Shown here: one piece after another, positions 15,489 through 24,582 of the stretch
Layout of the letters: every line of letters begins with the position of its first letter
Position numbering within the stretch: position 1 is the stretch's first letter
Made by a program: the position numbers and the translations under genes
Notes under the pieces: model-generated
The model's input: only the letters and a program-made list of their open reading frames with translations
Told to the model about the DNA's origin: nothing
The model's database searches: none
Assembly (NCBI GenBank): GCA_026125925.1
Contig: JAHCKF010000001.1
Coordinates: 1 to 50,052 of the forward strand
Direction of reading: 5' to 3'
DNA: 50,052 nucleotides
Origin: Pseudolabrys sp.
Lineage (GTDB): Bacteria; Pseudomonadota; Alphaproteobacteria; Rhizobiales; Xanthobacteraceae

Positions 15489-18400
15489 TTACGCAGCGTC
15501 CCGCTCGGCGATGCGCTGGATCGGATAGCGCTCCATGACCTTCGAAAGCACGGCCGAACCGCTCGCATCCGTCGGCACGAACATGCGTAGCTTCCAGGAG
15601 ATGATCTCATGGAAGAGGCCGTAAGCGCTGAGGCGCTCGCGCATCGTGTCCGTGAAGCCGGAGAGCTCGATGCGGTTGGCGCCCATGATGCGGACGCGGC
15701 GCAGTTGAAGGCCCTCGGCGAGCTCGAGGATGGTTTTGCCGTCGATCAGGGCCGCGAGCGCGTCATCCGGCGCCAGCGTGCCGGTCCCAGTTGCCAGCGC
15801 GGCTGCGACCCACGCGGGCGAAACCTTGCGGCCGATGATGCGCTCGCCATCGTCGGTCTGGAGCCGGTAGACCCGCGTCGACTCGTTTGGCAGGCGCTTC
15901 CAGATCGGCAGCAACAGGCCCGAGACGACATGGATGGTGCTCTCGGAGAAAGTCGGGACATCGGCGACCTCGGTCGTCCATGCGGACGCAAAGGCGGCGC
16001 GGTCGACTTCGACCCAGTGGCTTTCCGCCATCATGGCCAGCGAGGCGTGATGCTGCTCCATCGGCCGGATCAGCCGGACGCGGCGCTCGATCTCGCCGTC
16101 GTCCAGCATCAGCGAAGATGCCGGCACCTGAACGGCGGCGCGGCCGGAGCGGTCGTTGACCAGCAACATCGCTCGGCGATCCGACAGCAGGTCAATCGCC
16201 TCGTCGAGCGTGACCGGCCGGTTGCGCATCCGCTGCGTGATCGTCAGCAGGCGGGTTTCCGCACCCGTACCCGGATGAACGTGGATCGTGTTTCGGTCGG
16301 TGACGGCGAAGCTCTCCGCCCTCAGCGTTTCCAATCCGACGTCGTAGGTGCCACTGGCGACGGCGCCCTCGATCTTGGCGTTGAGGAGCTGCTCGAACGC
16401 CGTGAAGAGGATGCCTTGGAGTTCGATCGTCAGGGCGAGCAGGCGGTTGAGGAACGTCGTGATCGGCGGCAGCTCGTCCTTGATGCCGTTCGAATCCATC
16501 AGCGAAAGCCCGGTCGCGTCCTCGAATATCTGGAGCGAGCAGCCTTCGACCTTGCCGCGCACCAGCAACAGGTAGAGCTGACGCAGCGCATCGCGTGCAT
16601 AGTGGCTCTCCAAATTGTCCTCGGGGCGAAACAGGCCCTGGCCGCCGGTCTGGCGTTGGCCGCGCGTGATGGCGCCCAAAGTGTCGAGACGCCGTGCGAT
16701 GGTGGAGAGGAAGCGCTTCTCGGCCTTCACGTCGGTCGCGATGGGGCGAAAGAGCGGCGGCTGCGCCTGGTTGGTGCGATTGGTCCGGCCGAGGCCCTGG
16801 ATGGCGGCGTCGGCCTTCCAACCCGGCTCCAACAGATAGTGGACGCGCAGCCGCCGATTTCGGGCGGACAGCTCGGCGTGGTAGCTGCGACCTGTGCCGC
16901 CCGCGTCGGAGAAGACGAGGATCCGCTTCACGTCGTCCATGAAGGCGGCGGTCTCGGCGAGATTGGCCGATCCGGCGCGGCTCTCAACGACGAGCCGATC
17001 GCCCTTGCGGACGATACGGCGCGAGCGGCCGGTGACCTCGGCGACGATGTCCGTGCCGAAACGCTGAACGATCTGGTCGAGCGCGCCTGGAACTGGCGGC
17101 AACGCGGCCAGGTGCTCGATCAACCGATCGCGACGAGCGACGGCTTCGCGGCTCTCGACCGGCTGACCGTCGCGATAGACCGGGCGTGACGACAGATTGC
17201 CCTCGGAATCGGTGAAGGGCTCGTAGAGCTGCACCGGGAAGGAATGGGCCAGGTAGTCGAGCACATATTCCCGCGGCGTGATGTCGACGCGGACATCATT
17301 CCACTCGTCGGTCGGGATCTCAGCCAGGCGGCGCTCCATCAGCGCTTCGCCCGTCGAAACGATCTGGATGACGGCTGCATGGCCCGTCGCCAGGTCGCGC
17401 TCGATGGAGCGGATCAGCGTCGGCGTCTTCATGCTGGTCAGGAGATGACCGAAGAAGCGCTGCTTGGCGGATTCGAAGGCCGATCGAGCGGCGGATTTGG
17501 CCTGCGCATTGAGCGTGCCCTTGTCGCCCGTGATGTTGGCTGCCTCCATCGCCGCCGACAGGTTGTTGTGGATGATGGAGAACGCCCCGGCATAGGCGTC
17601 ATAGATGCGGGTCTGCTCAGGCGTCAGCGCGTGTTCGACCAACTCGTACTCGACGCCGTCATAGGAGAGCGAGCGGGCCGTGTAGAGGCCGAGTGCCCGC
17701 AGGTCGCGCGCCAGCACCTCCATCGCCGCGACACCGCCGGCCTCGATCGCCTCGACGAACTCGACGCGAGTGGAGAACGGAAAGTCCTCGCCGCCCCAGA
17801 GGCCGAGACGCTGCGCGTAGGCCAGATTATGGACCGTGGTCGCGCCGGTGGCGGAGACGTAGACGACCCGGGCATTCGGGAGCGCATGCTGAAGGCGCAG
17901 CCCAGCGCGTCCCTGCTGCGAGGCGGCCTGGTCGCCGCGTTCACCTTTGCCGCCAGCGGCGTTCTGCATGGCATGGCTCTCGTCGAAAATGATCACTCCG
18001 TCGAAGTCGGAGCCCAACCATTCGACGATCTGGCGGACGCGCGAAACCTTCTCTCCACGCTCGTCGGAGCGTAGCGTGGCATAGGTGGTGAATAGGACGC
18101 CTTCCGCCAGCCGGATGGGCGTTCCCTGGCGGAAACGCGAAAGCGGCGTGACCAGCAGCCGCTCCATGCCAAGCGCCGACCAATCGCGCTGTGCATCCTC
18201 GATCAGCTTGTCCGATTTCGAGATCCAGACCGCCTTGCGGCGACCTTGCATCCAATTGTCGAGAATGATGCCGGCACTCTGGCGGCCCTTGCCGGCGCCG
18301 GTGCCGTCGCCGAGCATGAAGCCGCGCCGGAAGCGGACCGCGTTCGGCGCATCCTCCCGCGCGGCCGAGACGAGGTCGAAGGTCTCGTCCACGGTCCAGG

Positions 18401-19817
18401 ATCCGGCGAGATAGTCGGTGTGGGCCTCGCCGGCATAAATCACTGTCTCGAGCTGGGCGTCGGAGAGCAGACCGTCGGTGAGGAGCTTCGCCGGCAAGCG
18501 CGGCCGATAGGACGGCTCAGGCGGCGCGATCGAGGCCATCGCAGCGGACTGCACAAGTTTCGTCGGATGGGCCTGAGAGCCGGGAATGCGGATCGACTGC
18601 AATCTGTATTCCTCATAAATCGCATCGGTCAGGCGCGCGCCCTCGGCGGGCATCCAATCGACGGTCTCGTAGGCGAGCTCAATGCCTTCCGGCTCGCCGA
18701 TCGCGGGGGTGGGGACGGAACATGCAGCCCGCGAGGGAAAGCCTCGACCCGTCCGTGGCACAGCGGCCGAGCGGACCGGCACAACGGGGGGTGCCGCCAG
18801 CGGAAGCCGGGCGGGCAGATGCTCGCCGATCCAGCGGAGCAGCGTGGCGACGTCGGGCGCGATACCCGGCGAGGCCGGGAACGCAGCCGGATCGTCGGCC
18901 GGCAGCTTGTCGATGACGGTCAATCGAGTGTCGATGGTGGTGCCGTGCTTGGCATAGACCGCGCCGCTGATCGCGGCGGTGAACACGACACGCCCGCGCT
19001 GCTGAAGGCGCATGAAGGTGTCGCGCCATACCGGGGTATCGGGCGCGAAGCTCGCTCCGGTGATCGCCACGAGGCGTCCGCCGTCGGCCAAGCGCGCCAG
19101 GGCCGAGGCGACATGGCGATACGCAGCGTCGGCCATGCGGCCGGAGACGTTCGCCATCACCGAGAATGGCGGGTTCATCAGCACAATGCTCGGCACGATG
19201 CCTGCCTCGAGATGATCGTCGATCTGCGCGGCGTCGAAGCGGGTGACGGGAACGGACGGAAAGAGGTAGGTGAGAAGACCGGCGCGGGTCTCGGCCAGTT
19301 CGTTCAAGGCTAGCGATCCGCCGGCGAGTTCGGCGAGAATGGCGAGCAGGCCGGTGCCGGCCGAAGGTTCCAGCACGCGGTCGGCCGGTGTGATCGATGC
19401 CGCGGTCGCGGCTGCGAGGCCGAGGAGAATCGGCGTCGAGAACTGCTGAAACGCCTCGCTCTCCTCGGAGCGCCGGGTGTGGGTGGGGAGAAGGCTGGCG
19501 ATCTTCGTCAGCATCGGCAGCGCGGCCGCCGGAGAGCCGGCTTTGCGGAAAAGCGCCTTTCCGAATTTGCGGAGAAACAGCACCGTCGCCGCCTCGCCGG
19601 CGTCATAGGCGGTTTTCCAATCCCAGGCGCCTGACGCATCGGAGGCACCGAAGGCCTCCTCCATGGCCGCGCGCAGCATCGCGGCACCGATGCGCTGACC
19701 ACGTTCGAGATGGGGGAGAAGATTAACCGCGGCCGCGGTGAGAGCCGGACCGGTGTCGATGGTGCTTAGCGGAAGCGGCGAGGCCGCGAGGGCGGCCGTG
19801 ACGGAAAGATTATTCAT
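15489..19817 (-). CDS. Strawberry-notch-type fused methyltransferase/helicase
   Basis: 1442 residues. The N-terminal third is an adenine-methyltransferase-like domain: 'FQQFSTPILLGLAAATAASI', 'ADRVLEPSAGTGLLAI' (SAM-binding) and 'VLMNPPFSV' (Asn215-Phe218). A central SF2 helicase of the strawberry-notch family follows: 'RGFMLGDGTGAGKGRQSAGI' (Walker A equivalent), 'GVIIFDESHAMQNAAG' (Asp612-His615), 'VYVSATGATT'. The C-terminal 'GLGRTNRTNQAQPP' box and helicase C domain come last. The start at 19817 (MNNLSVTAALAAS) follows GAGG 10 bases upstream. This giant protein is a constant backbone gene of such elements; a role in protecting or remodelling incoming DNA is proposed only. Confidence 0.9.
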   Translation of the reverse strand: MNNLSVTAALAASPLPLSTIDTGPALTAAAVNLLPHLERGQRIGAAMLRAAMEEAFGASDASGAWDWKTAYDAGEAATVLFLRKFGKALFRKAGSPAAALPMLTKIASLLPTHTRRSEESEAFQQFSTPILLGLAAATAASITPADRVLEPSAGTGLLAILAELAGGSLALNELAETRAGLLTYLFPSVPVTRFDAAQIDDHLEAGIVPSIVLMNPPFSVMANVSGRMADAAYRHVASALARLADGGRLVAITGASFAPDTPVWRDTFMRLQQRGRVVFTAAISGAVYAKHGTTIDTRLTVIDKLPADDPAAFPASPGIAPDVATLLRWIGEHLPARLPLAAPPVVPVRSAAVPRTGRGFPSRAACSVPTPAIGEPEGIELAYETVDWMPAEGARLTDAIYEEYRLQSIRIPGSQAHPTKLVQSAAMASIAPPEPSYRPRLPAKLLTDGLLSDAQLETVIYAGEAHTDYLAGSWTVDETFDLVSAAREDAPNAVRFRRGFMLGDGTGAGKGRQSAGIILDNWMQGRRKAVWISKSDKLIEDAQRDWSALGMERLLVTPLSRFRQGTPIRLAEGVLFTTYATLRSDERGEKVSRVRQIVEWLGSDFDGVIIFDESHAMQNAAGGKGERGDQAASQQGRAGLRLQHALPNARVVYVSATGATTVHNLAYAQRLGLWGGEDFPFSTRVEFVEAIEAGGVAAMEVLARDLRALGLYTARSLSYDGVEYELVEHALTPEQTRIYDAYAGAFSIIHNNLSAAMEAANITGDKGTLNAQAKSAARSAFESAKQRFFGHLLTSMKTPTLIRSIERDLATGHAAVIQIVSTGEALMERRLAEIPTDEWNDVRVDITPREYVLDYLAHSFPVQLYEPFTDSEGNLSSRPVYRDGQPVESREAVARRDRLIEHLAALPPVPGALDQIVQRFGTDIVAEVTGRSRRIVRKGDRLVVESRAGSANLAETAAFMDDVKRILVFSDAGGTGRSYHAELSARNRRLRVHYLLEPGWKADAAIQGLGRTNRTNQAQPPLFRPIATDVKAEKRFLSTIARRLDTLGAITRGQRQTGGQGLFRPEDNLESHYARDALRQLYLLLVRGKVEGCSLQIFEDATGLSLMDSNGIKDELPPITTFLNRLLALTIELQGILFTAFEQLLNAKIEGAVASGTYDVGLETLRAESFAVTDRNTIHVHPGTGAETRLLTITQRMRNRPVTLDEAIDLLSDRRAMLLVNDRSGRAAVQVPASSLMLDDGEIERRVRLIRPMEQHHASLAMMAESHWVEVDRAAFASAWTTEVADVPTFSESTIHVVSGLLLPIWKRLPNESTRVYRLQTDDGERIIGRKVSPAWVAAALATGTGTLAPDDALAALIDGKTILELAEGLQLRRVRIMGANRIELSGFTDTMRERLSAYGLFHEIISWKLRMFVPTDASGSAVLSKVMERYPIQRIAERDAA

Positions 19818-19848
19818 AGGGGGAACCTCGGGAGAGCGGGAACGGAAC

Positions 19849-19893
19849 GAGCCGACCGGCGCTCTCTCTCGACCGCTCCGGCTCAAACCCGTC
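19849..19893 (-). promoter_or_regulatory. Leader hairpin of the strawberry-notch gene, weaker copy of the parB/ardC leader
   Basis: GAGCCG (19849-19854) pairs with CGGCTC (19879-19884) around a CTCTCTC loop. ACCCGTCGCGG follows at 19887-19897, the same outer-arm sequence as in the parB and ardC leaders. The matching GACGGG arm is degenerate here. The remainder of 19818-20099 is a divergent intergenic region with no gene seen. Confidence 0.4.
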
Positions 19894-20099
19894 GCGGCCG
19901 ACCTCTCCCTTTGACTCCAAGGGCTTAACGCGTAACGTCGCCGCACAAACCACTCGTCGCGGCGCGACCGTTCATGTTGATGGGTTTCGGTTGTCGGGCG
20001 CCGCGGCTACACTTCGCCGACAATCTCAAGGCGCGTATCCCCTTCGGTCCCAGGCCTGACCGCGCCTTTTTGTGAAACGCGGTTGGAAGGAGGCGAAGG

Positions 20100-20456
20100 A
20101 TGAGAGGAAGCGCAGTCGGGATTGTTGTTGTGGTCGCGCTGTCGGTGGGATTTGGCGCGGGGTTCGGCCTGCGACCGGTGCTCGCTCCCACAACCTCAGT
20201 CGCGGCAGTCGCGGGCGGCGCCCAGCCGACCGAGCAGGAGGCGACGGAAGCCGTCCGGCGTCACAAGCTCTTCACGGGGACGTCGCTCGCCAATGCGACG
20301 CTGAAGCTCGGCGATTGCTCGCCGGGCGGCGTCGGGCCCGGCGTCACCTGCCTGACGCAACTCACGATGGATCCGACGCGGCCCAACGCAGCGCCCCAAA
20401 ACCGCCCGATCGGCTTCGCGCGCGTCAACGGCCAGTGGGAAGTGGCCGTCTGGTAG
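20100..20456 (+). CDS. Small exported or membrane-anchored protein, unknown function
   Basis: 118 residues behind an excellent ribosome site (AAGGAGGCGAAGG-ATG). Residues 1-27 are hydrophobic and Gly-rich (MRGSAVGIVVVVALSVGFGA), a signal peptide or anchor. The mature part has two cysteines ('LGDCSPGG', 'GVTCLTQ') likely to form a disulfide, and ends 'GFARVNGQWEVAVW'. It is the only plus-strand gene in the 13.2-24.3 kb backbone. I do not recognise the family; by location it could act in the envelope during transfer or in exclusion. Confidence 0.7.
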   Translation: MRGSAVGIVVVVALSVGFGAGFGLRPVLAPTTSVAAVAGGAQPTEQEATEAVRRHKLFTGTSLANATLKLGDCSPGGVGPGVTCLTQLTMDPTRPNAAPQNRPIGFARVNGQWEVAVW

Positions 20457-20519
20457 ATACCGACCGTACTGTCCGTCGGATAAGGGAGCCAACGTCCGCC
20501 GATCTCATGGCCAGCTCCG

Positions 20520-20566
20520 AAAAGAAAGAGCCCGGCTGATCCCTGTGGCGCAGGGGGCCGGGCTCT
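20520..20566 (-). terminator. Rho-independent terminator of the ardC-parB operon
   Basis: AGAGCCCGGC (20527-20536) pairs perfectly with GCCGGGCTCT (20557-20566). The 20-base loop can itself pair CCCTG with CAGGG. Read on the minus strand, the stem is followed by TTCTTTTC. It lies 54 bases past the parB stop. Confidence 0.75.
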
Positions 20567-20619
20567 AACTCATCGACACGTGCGAAGTGGCAGCGATCGC
20601 CGCCGCCCCGCCGCGCGGA

Positions 20620-22755
20620 TCATTCGGCTGCGACCAGGTGCGCCGGGTCGTCGTCGCTGTCGGCCGATGCCTCGTCATCGCCGGCGAGGAACTCCGGAAG
20701 CGCCTCGGGCTCGCCGTCGCCCTCGGTCGCGGTGTCGGCGGCCGGTTCGATCTCAGCGAGGCGCAATGGCTCGGGCAGCCAGCCGCTGTCGGTCAGCAGC
20801 CGTTCGGCTTCCTTCGCCATCTCGCCTTTCTTCAGATGGTCGATGAGCTGCGCGGCACGCTCACCGGCTCCCTCGCGCACGGCTTCGAGAATGCGCGGCT
20901 TGGTCACACGGCCGAGATAGTTATCGACGGTGGGCGTCCAGCCGACTTGCACCATGTCCAGCCCGACGGCGCGGGCCAGCCGGTCGGCCTGGCCGAGGCG
21001 GCGTTCGAGGCTGTGCTGCGAGACGCCGGCGCCACCATAGCGGTCGACCTTCTCGAAGAGCGCGTTGACGCCATAGCTGACGCAATGGGCGAGCAGAGCC
21101 AGACGGCTGGCCTCGTCAAGCGTGTCGAGCCAGTCCCACAGGGCCTGATCCTCCTGCGGAATGTCAGTCTTCCACGCGTCCTGCCGCTCGGTGATGGCTT
21201 TGGCGGACGCGCTGTCCTTCAGATCGGCGGCCTGGACGGGGAAGAAGACGTGCCGGATGCCGGCTTCCAGGCATCCGCCGGTGGTCGCGCTGCGCTGAAA
21301 GGTGTCGGTGACGAGCTTGTGCAGCAATGCCGTCAGTGCGACATGGGGATTGTTCGCCAGCGCGTCGCGCAGTGCCAGCGTGCGATGCGCGGTCAGCTCC
21401 ATCACGAGCCGTTCGGGCAAGGGCTTGATCGTCTCCTCCTCGTCATCCTCGGTCTCGGCCGACTGGCCGCCGATGGTGATGACGGCCCGCTGCACCGACG
21501 GTGCCACCGGATCGGAGCCCGCGGCGCCCTGGCTGGCGTCACCGCCATCGGTTTCGATGGTCACGGGCGCTTCGTCCTCCGGGCGCACATAGCCGCGATC
21601 GATCGAGAGCGAGCCATCGGCCTCGATGCTGATGAACACGCCGGCCCGGGCGATGTCGGCCGGATCATAGATGGCGGGCCGCTGGTCGAAGGCGTTCAGC
21701 GCCGTCTCGATCTCGCCAAGCCGCTCGTCCACATCGTCGGGCAGTTCGTCAGCGCCTTCATGCTCGGCTTCCAGCCTGGCGTATTCGGCGTTGAGGGCTT
21801 CGATCGTCGCGCGCTCTTCGTCGGTCGGATCAACCGGCGTGCCGGCGATTTCGCGCAGTCCGCGCGCGACATCGTAGGGATGGCTGACATCGACCTCGAT
21901 CCATTTCCAGCCTTCGCCGGCGATATCGTCGGCGATGATCTTCAGCTTCTCGGAAACCAGGCGATCGAGCAGCGTCGGGTCCTGCAGCCACCCGCCGTCG
22001 TCGGCCTGGAACAGATCGCGCATGATGCTGCCGCCAGCGGCCTCATAGGCGTCGAGCCCGACGAAGATCGCCCGCTTGTCGGACGCCCGCACGCTGCTTT
22101 CAGTCAGCATGCGGCGGATCTGGTAGGGCTCCTTGGACCAGGAGTTGCGGATCGACTCCCAGACCTGCACCTGACGGGCCTCGTCGGCCGAGACGGTGAA
22201 GGCCATGAGCTGCTCCAGCGTCATGCCGTCCTCGGCATAGACATCGAGGAGCGACTGCGCGACGGCGGCCAGACGCAGGCGCTGCTTCACGACGTTGACG
22301 GGGATGAAGAAGGCCGCCGCGATGTCCTCCTCGGACTGGCCCTTCAGGCGCATGTCCTGAAACGCACGGAACTGGTCGAGGGGATGCAGCGGCGCCCGCT
22401 CGATATTCTCGGCGAGCGAATCCTCTTCGGCGAGGATAGCGGTCGATGGATCGCGCACCACGCAGGGCACCGGAGCGGTCTTGCCCAGGCGCTTGTGCTT
22501 CACCAGCAGTTCCAATGCTCGGTAACGACGGCCGCCAGCCGGAACCTCGAACATGCCGGTCTCTTGGCCCTCGGCGTTGAGGACAGGGCGGACGTTGAGG
22601 CTCTGGAGGAGGCCGCGGCGGGCGATCGAGGCCGCCAGCTCCTCGATCGAGACGCCGGCCTTGACGCGCCGGACGTTCGACTGGCTCAACACGAGCTTGT
22701 TGAAGGGGATGTCGCGCGAGGACGACAGGGTGATCTTCTGAACGGCAGTAGCCAT
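20620..22755 (-). CDS. parB: ParB/RepB/Spo0J-family DNA-binding protein
   Basis: 711 residues, more than twice chromosomal ParB. The N-terminus is ParB-like: 'NKLVLSQSNVRRVKAGVSIE', the phosphate-binding 'PAGGRRYRALELL' (about residues 71-83) and 'EDSLAENIERAPLHPLDQFR' (112-131), then an HTH 'GQSEEDIAAAFFIPVNVVKQ'. The middle and C-terminal 450 residues are acidic and specific to ICE-borne ParB proteins. It is not paired with ParA here, which lies 16 kb away with an RHH partner. A maintenance or regulatory role other than classic partition is therefore likely. Last gene of an operon ending in the terminator at 20520-20566. Confidence 0.9.
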   Translation of the reverse strand: MATAVQKITLSSSRDIPFNKLVLSQSNVRRVKAGVSIEELAASIARRGLLQSLNVRPVLNAEGQETGMFEVPAGGRRYRALELLVKHKRLGKTAPVPCVVRDPSTAILAEEDSLAENIERAPLHPLDQFRAFQDMRLKGQSEEDIAAAFFIPVNVVKQRLRLAAVAQSLLDVYAEDGMTLEQLMAFTVSADEARQVQVWESIRNSWSKEPYQIRRMLTESSVRASDKRAIFVGLDAYEAAGGSIMRDLFQADDGGWLQDPTLLDRLVSEKLKIIADDIAGEGWKWIEVDVSHPYDVARGLREIAGTPVDPTDEERATIEALNAEYARLEAEHEGADELPDDVDERLGEIETALNAFDQRPAIYDPADIARAGVFISIEADGSLSIDRGYVRPEDEAPVTIETDGGDASQGAAGSDPVAPSVQRAVITIGGQSAETEDDEEETIKPLPERLVMELTAHRTLALRDALANNPHVALTALLHKLVTDTFQRSATTGGCLEAGIRHVFFPVQAADLKDSASAKAITERQDAWKTDIPQEDQALWDWLDTLDEASRLALLAHCVSYGVNALFEKVDRYGGAGVSQHSLERRLGQADRLARAVGLDMVQVGWTPTVDNYLGRVTKPRILEAVREGAGERAAQLIDHLKKGEMAKEAERLLTDSGWLPEPLRLAEIEPAADTATEGDGEPEALPEFLAGDDEASADSDDDPAHLVAAE

Positions 22756-22770
22756 CGGGATTTACTCCGC

Positions 22771-22811
22771 GACGGGCGGCCGAAAGCCTCTCTCTCGGCC
22801 TCCAACCCGTC
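22771..22811 (-). promoter_or_regulatory. Nested leader hairpin ahead of parB
   Basis: Outer stem GACGGG/CCCGTC (22771-22776 with 22806-22811) and inner stem GGCCGA/TCGGCC (22778-22783 with 22795-22800), loop rich in CT. It ends 15 bases before the ATG, immediately before a GGAG ribosome site. The same plan, with different inner-stem bases that still pair, occurs before ardC. Confidence 0.65.
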
Positions 22812-22837
22812 ACGAAAATCCCTCGCCCCTCTTCCTC

Positions 22838-23287
22838 TCAGGGGCTTGGCGACGAAGGCTCGCCGAGCCTTGATCCTTTCGGAGAAGCGGCGCGAACATC
22901 GCTCAAGAGTTCCTCTGTCGCCTTGAGCGCCTGTTGCGGTGACAGGAGCGCCGACTCGTGCACTGCGAGGTCGCGAAGACGGTGGCGGCAATAATAGGGC
23001 GACAGGATCGCGACGAGCGAAGGCAGGTCGGGGTGGCTCGGATGGAAACCAAGCCATCGAGCGGCCTCCAGCGCCTTGGTCAGATCGTGCCGGATTTCGT
23101 CCCGGCACCGTTCATCGCTCCAGCCGCAGGATTGCAGGAAAGATTTCAGCGACAGCTCGATCGCACACGAGATGTGGTGAAGAAGGATTTCGTGGGAGTG
23201 GCGATCACCCGATGCGAGGTGCCGCGCGTCGGCGAGGAAGCCGGCGGCATTCTTGAGCAGATGCTCACCGTGGGGGCGCGTTCCCAT
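22838..23287 (-). CDS. HEPN-like small protein
   Basis: 149 residues. 'HEILLHHISCAIELSLKSFL' (32-51), 'RHDLTKALEAA' (66-76) and a late 'RDLAVH' (Arg105-x4-His110) fit the helical HEPN fold with its R-x4-6-H RNase signature. The start overlaps the ardC stop by one base (TAATG), so translation is coupled to ArdC. HEPN proteins are often RNases in toxin or anti-phage systems, but without a recognisable antitoxin here the activity is open; a non-catalytic HEPN is possible. HEPN assignment is moderate. Confidence 0.55.
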   Translation of the reverse strand: MGTRPHGEHLLKNAAGFLADARHLASGDRHSHEILLHHISCAIELSLKSFLQSCGWSDERCRDEIRHDLTKALEAARWLGFHPSHPDLPSLVAILSPYYCRHRLRDLAVHESALLSPQQALKATEELLSDVRAASPKGSRLGEPSSPSP

Positions 23288-24249
23288 TATGCGGCCTCCC
23301 GCTCATCGGTATGAGCCGGTGCCAGCACGGGCCGTTCGTCCTCGGGGAGGAAGTCTAGAAGGTAGTCGGCGGCCTTGGTCGCCTGGGAGGCGGCGCGCAC
23401 GATCGCGCGGTTGTCTTCGCGCAGCACATCGAGCCAAGAGCCGATGTAATCGGCATGGCGCACGGTCGGCACGATACCGAGCGAGGCGCAGCAGAAAGCT
23501 GAATTTATCTCCGCGACCAACTCCTCGAATGCGTATTTCTTCGAGCCGAAGGAGCCGGTCAGGTCTCGGTTGAGGCGGGTTTGGTGGCCGCTGGCGTGTC
23601 CGAGTTCATGCAGGGCCGTCCGATGCCAGTTGATCGGCTCGAAATAGGCCTGCGGCGGCGGCACCTGCACATAGTCGAGCGCCGGCATGTAGAAGGCCCG
23701 GTTGCCGCCGATCCGGAAATCGATGCCTGTGGCCTCGATTAGCGCCTCGACCCGCGGTTCGATCAGGCCCGGCGGCGGTGGCGGCGCAATGACGGCGACG
23801 TCGTCGGGGAGTCCGTCGCACTGCGATGTGTTGAACACCGTGAAGCGCTTCAGGAAGGGGATCGCTTGGGCTTCCTCACCGGCTTCGCGGGCTCGCTTCT
23901 TCTCGTCGTCAGGAATGAAGCGATCGGCGTAGACGACAGTGGTGCCGCGCTCGCCTTTGCGGACATTGCCGCCAAGGCTGAGCGCCTGCCTGAAGGTGAG
24001 CCAGCTTTGGCCGGGAAAGCCATGCTCGATCACGGCGCCCCACAGGATCAGCACATTGATTCCGGAATAGCCTCGGCCGGTGGCCGCGTTCCTCGGCATC
24101 GCGAGTGGCGCCTTCGCCGCTGCAGTGCCCCAAGGCTGGACCCAGGGTACGCGGCCAGCTTCCAGTTCGGCGATAATCTTGCCAGTGATTTCATCATAGA
24201 GGTTCGCCCGGTCTGAGCGGGAACGAGCGCTGCGGTCATGTCTGGACAT
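23287..24249 (-). CDS. ardC: ArdC-family anti-restriction protein
   Basis: 320 residues. The N-terminal ssDNA-binding domain includes 'NLYDEITGKIIAELEAGRVP' and 'GRGYSGINVLILW'. The C-terminal metalloprotease-like domain has 'LHELGHASGHQTRL' (HExxH, His214-His218) and 'KYAFEELVAEINSAF', supplying the third metal ligand. ArdC proteins shield incoming single-stranded DNA from restriction during conjugation. Translation is coupled to the HEPN-like gene, and ardC has the same leader hairpin as parB. It is the last backbone gene before the second defence cargo. Confidence 0.92.
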   Translation of the reverse strand: MSRHDRSARSRSDRANLYDEITGKIIAELEAGRVPWVQPWGTAAAKAPLAMPRNAATGRGYSGINVLILWGAVIEHGFPGQSWLTFRQALSLGGNVRKGERGTTVVYADRFIPDDEKKRAREAGEEAQAIPFLKRFTVFNTSQCDGLPDDVAVIAPPPPPGLIEPRVEALIEATGIDFRIGGNRAFYMPALDYVQVPPPQAYFEPINWHRTALHELGHASGHQTRLNRDLTGSFGSKKYAFEELVAEINSAFCCASLGIVPTVRHADYIGSWLDVLREDNRAIVRAASQATKAADYLLDFLPEDERPVLAPAHTDEREAA

Positions 24250-24262
24250 CGCGGATCTCCGC

Positions 24263-24302
24263 GACGGGCGCCGGGAGCCTCTCTCCCGACCCTCGACCCG
24301 TC
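24263..24302 (-). promoter_or_regulatory. Nested leader hairpin ahead of ardC
   Basis: Outer stem GACGGG/CCCGTC (24263-24268 with 24297-24302) is identical to parB's. The inner stem CGGGAG/CTCCCG (24272-24277 with 24283-24288) differs in sequence but still pairs fully. It ends 13 bases before the ATG, next to a GCGGAG ribosome site. Confidence 0.65.
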
Positions 24303-24518
24303 ACGGCAACCCCGGTCCACACTCTCACTTTCGCCCGATCTGGGCCAAAAGCGCAGAATTGCATCTACAGGAACACAACCTTCCAGCTCCCTACGTCAGG
24401 GATGGAAGCCCGGAAGGGGGAAGACCCGCTTGCCGGGGCTTCAGCACTGCCGACAGCCCGGCCCGAAGGGCGACGTCCCAACCCTGCAGGCCCTGCCAGA
24501 TTGGTTGACCGCCATCTA

Positions 24519-24564
24519 AGGTTCTTGTTTTTCTCCCTCATTTGAGGCAGAAAAACCGGAACCT
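24519..24564. promoter_or_regulatory. 46-base inverted repeat before the Xre-ImmA operon
   Basis: Three paired blocks: AGGTTC/GAACCT (24519-24524, 24559-24564), TTTTTCT/AGAAAAA (24528-24534, 24549-24555) and CCTC/GAGG at the tip (24536-24539, 24544-24547). It ends 18 bases before the ATG at 24583, just before CTGGAGG. It fits an operator for the Xre protein of the operon or a leader hairpin. The preceding 24303-24518 holds GC-rich palindromic sequence and no gene. Confidence 0.45.
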
Positions 24565-24582
24565 GCCCTTCTGGAGGATTCG

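Noticed and set aside
20587..22926. 779-codon plus-strand frame opposite parB
   Set aside because: parB has clear family motifs on the other strand; the mirror product has no recognisable domain.
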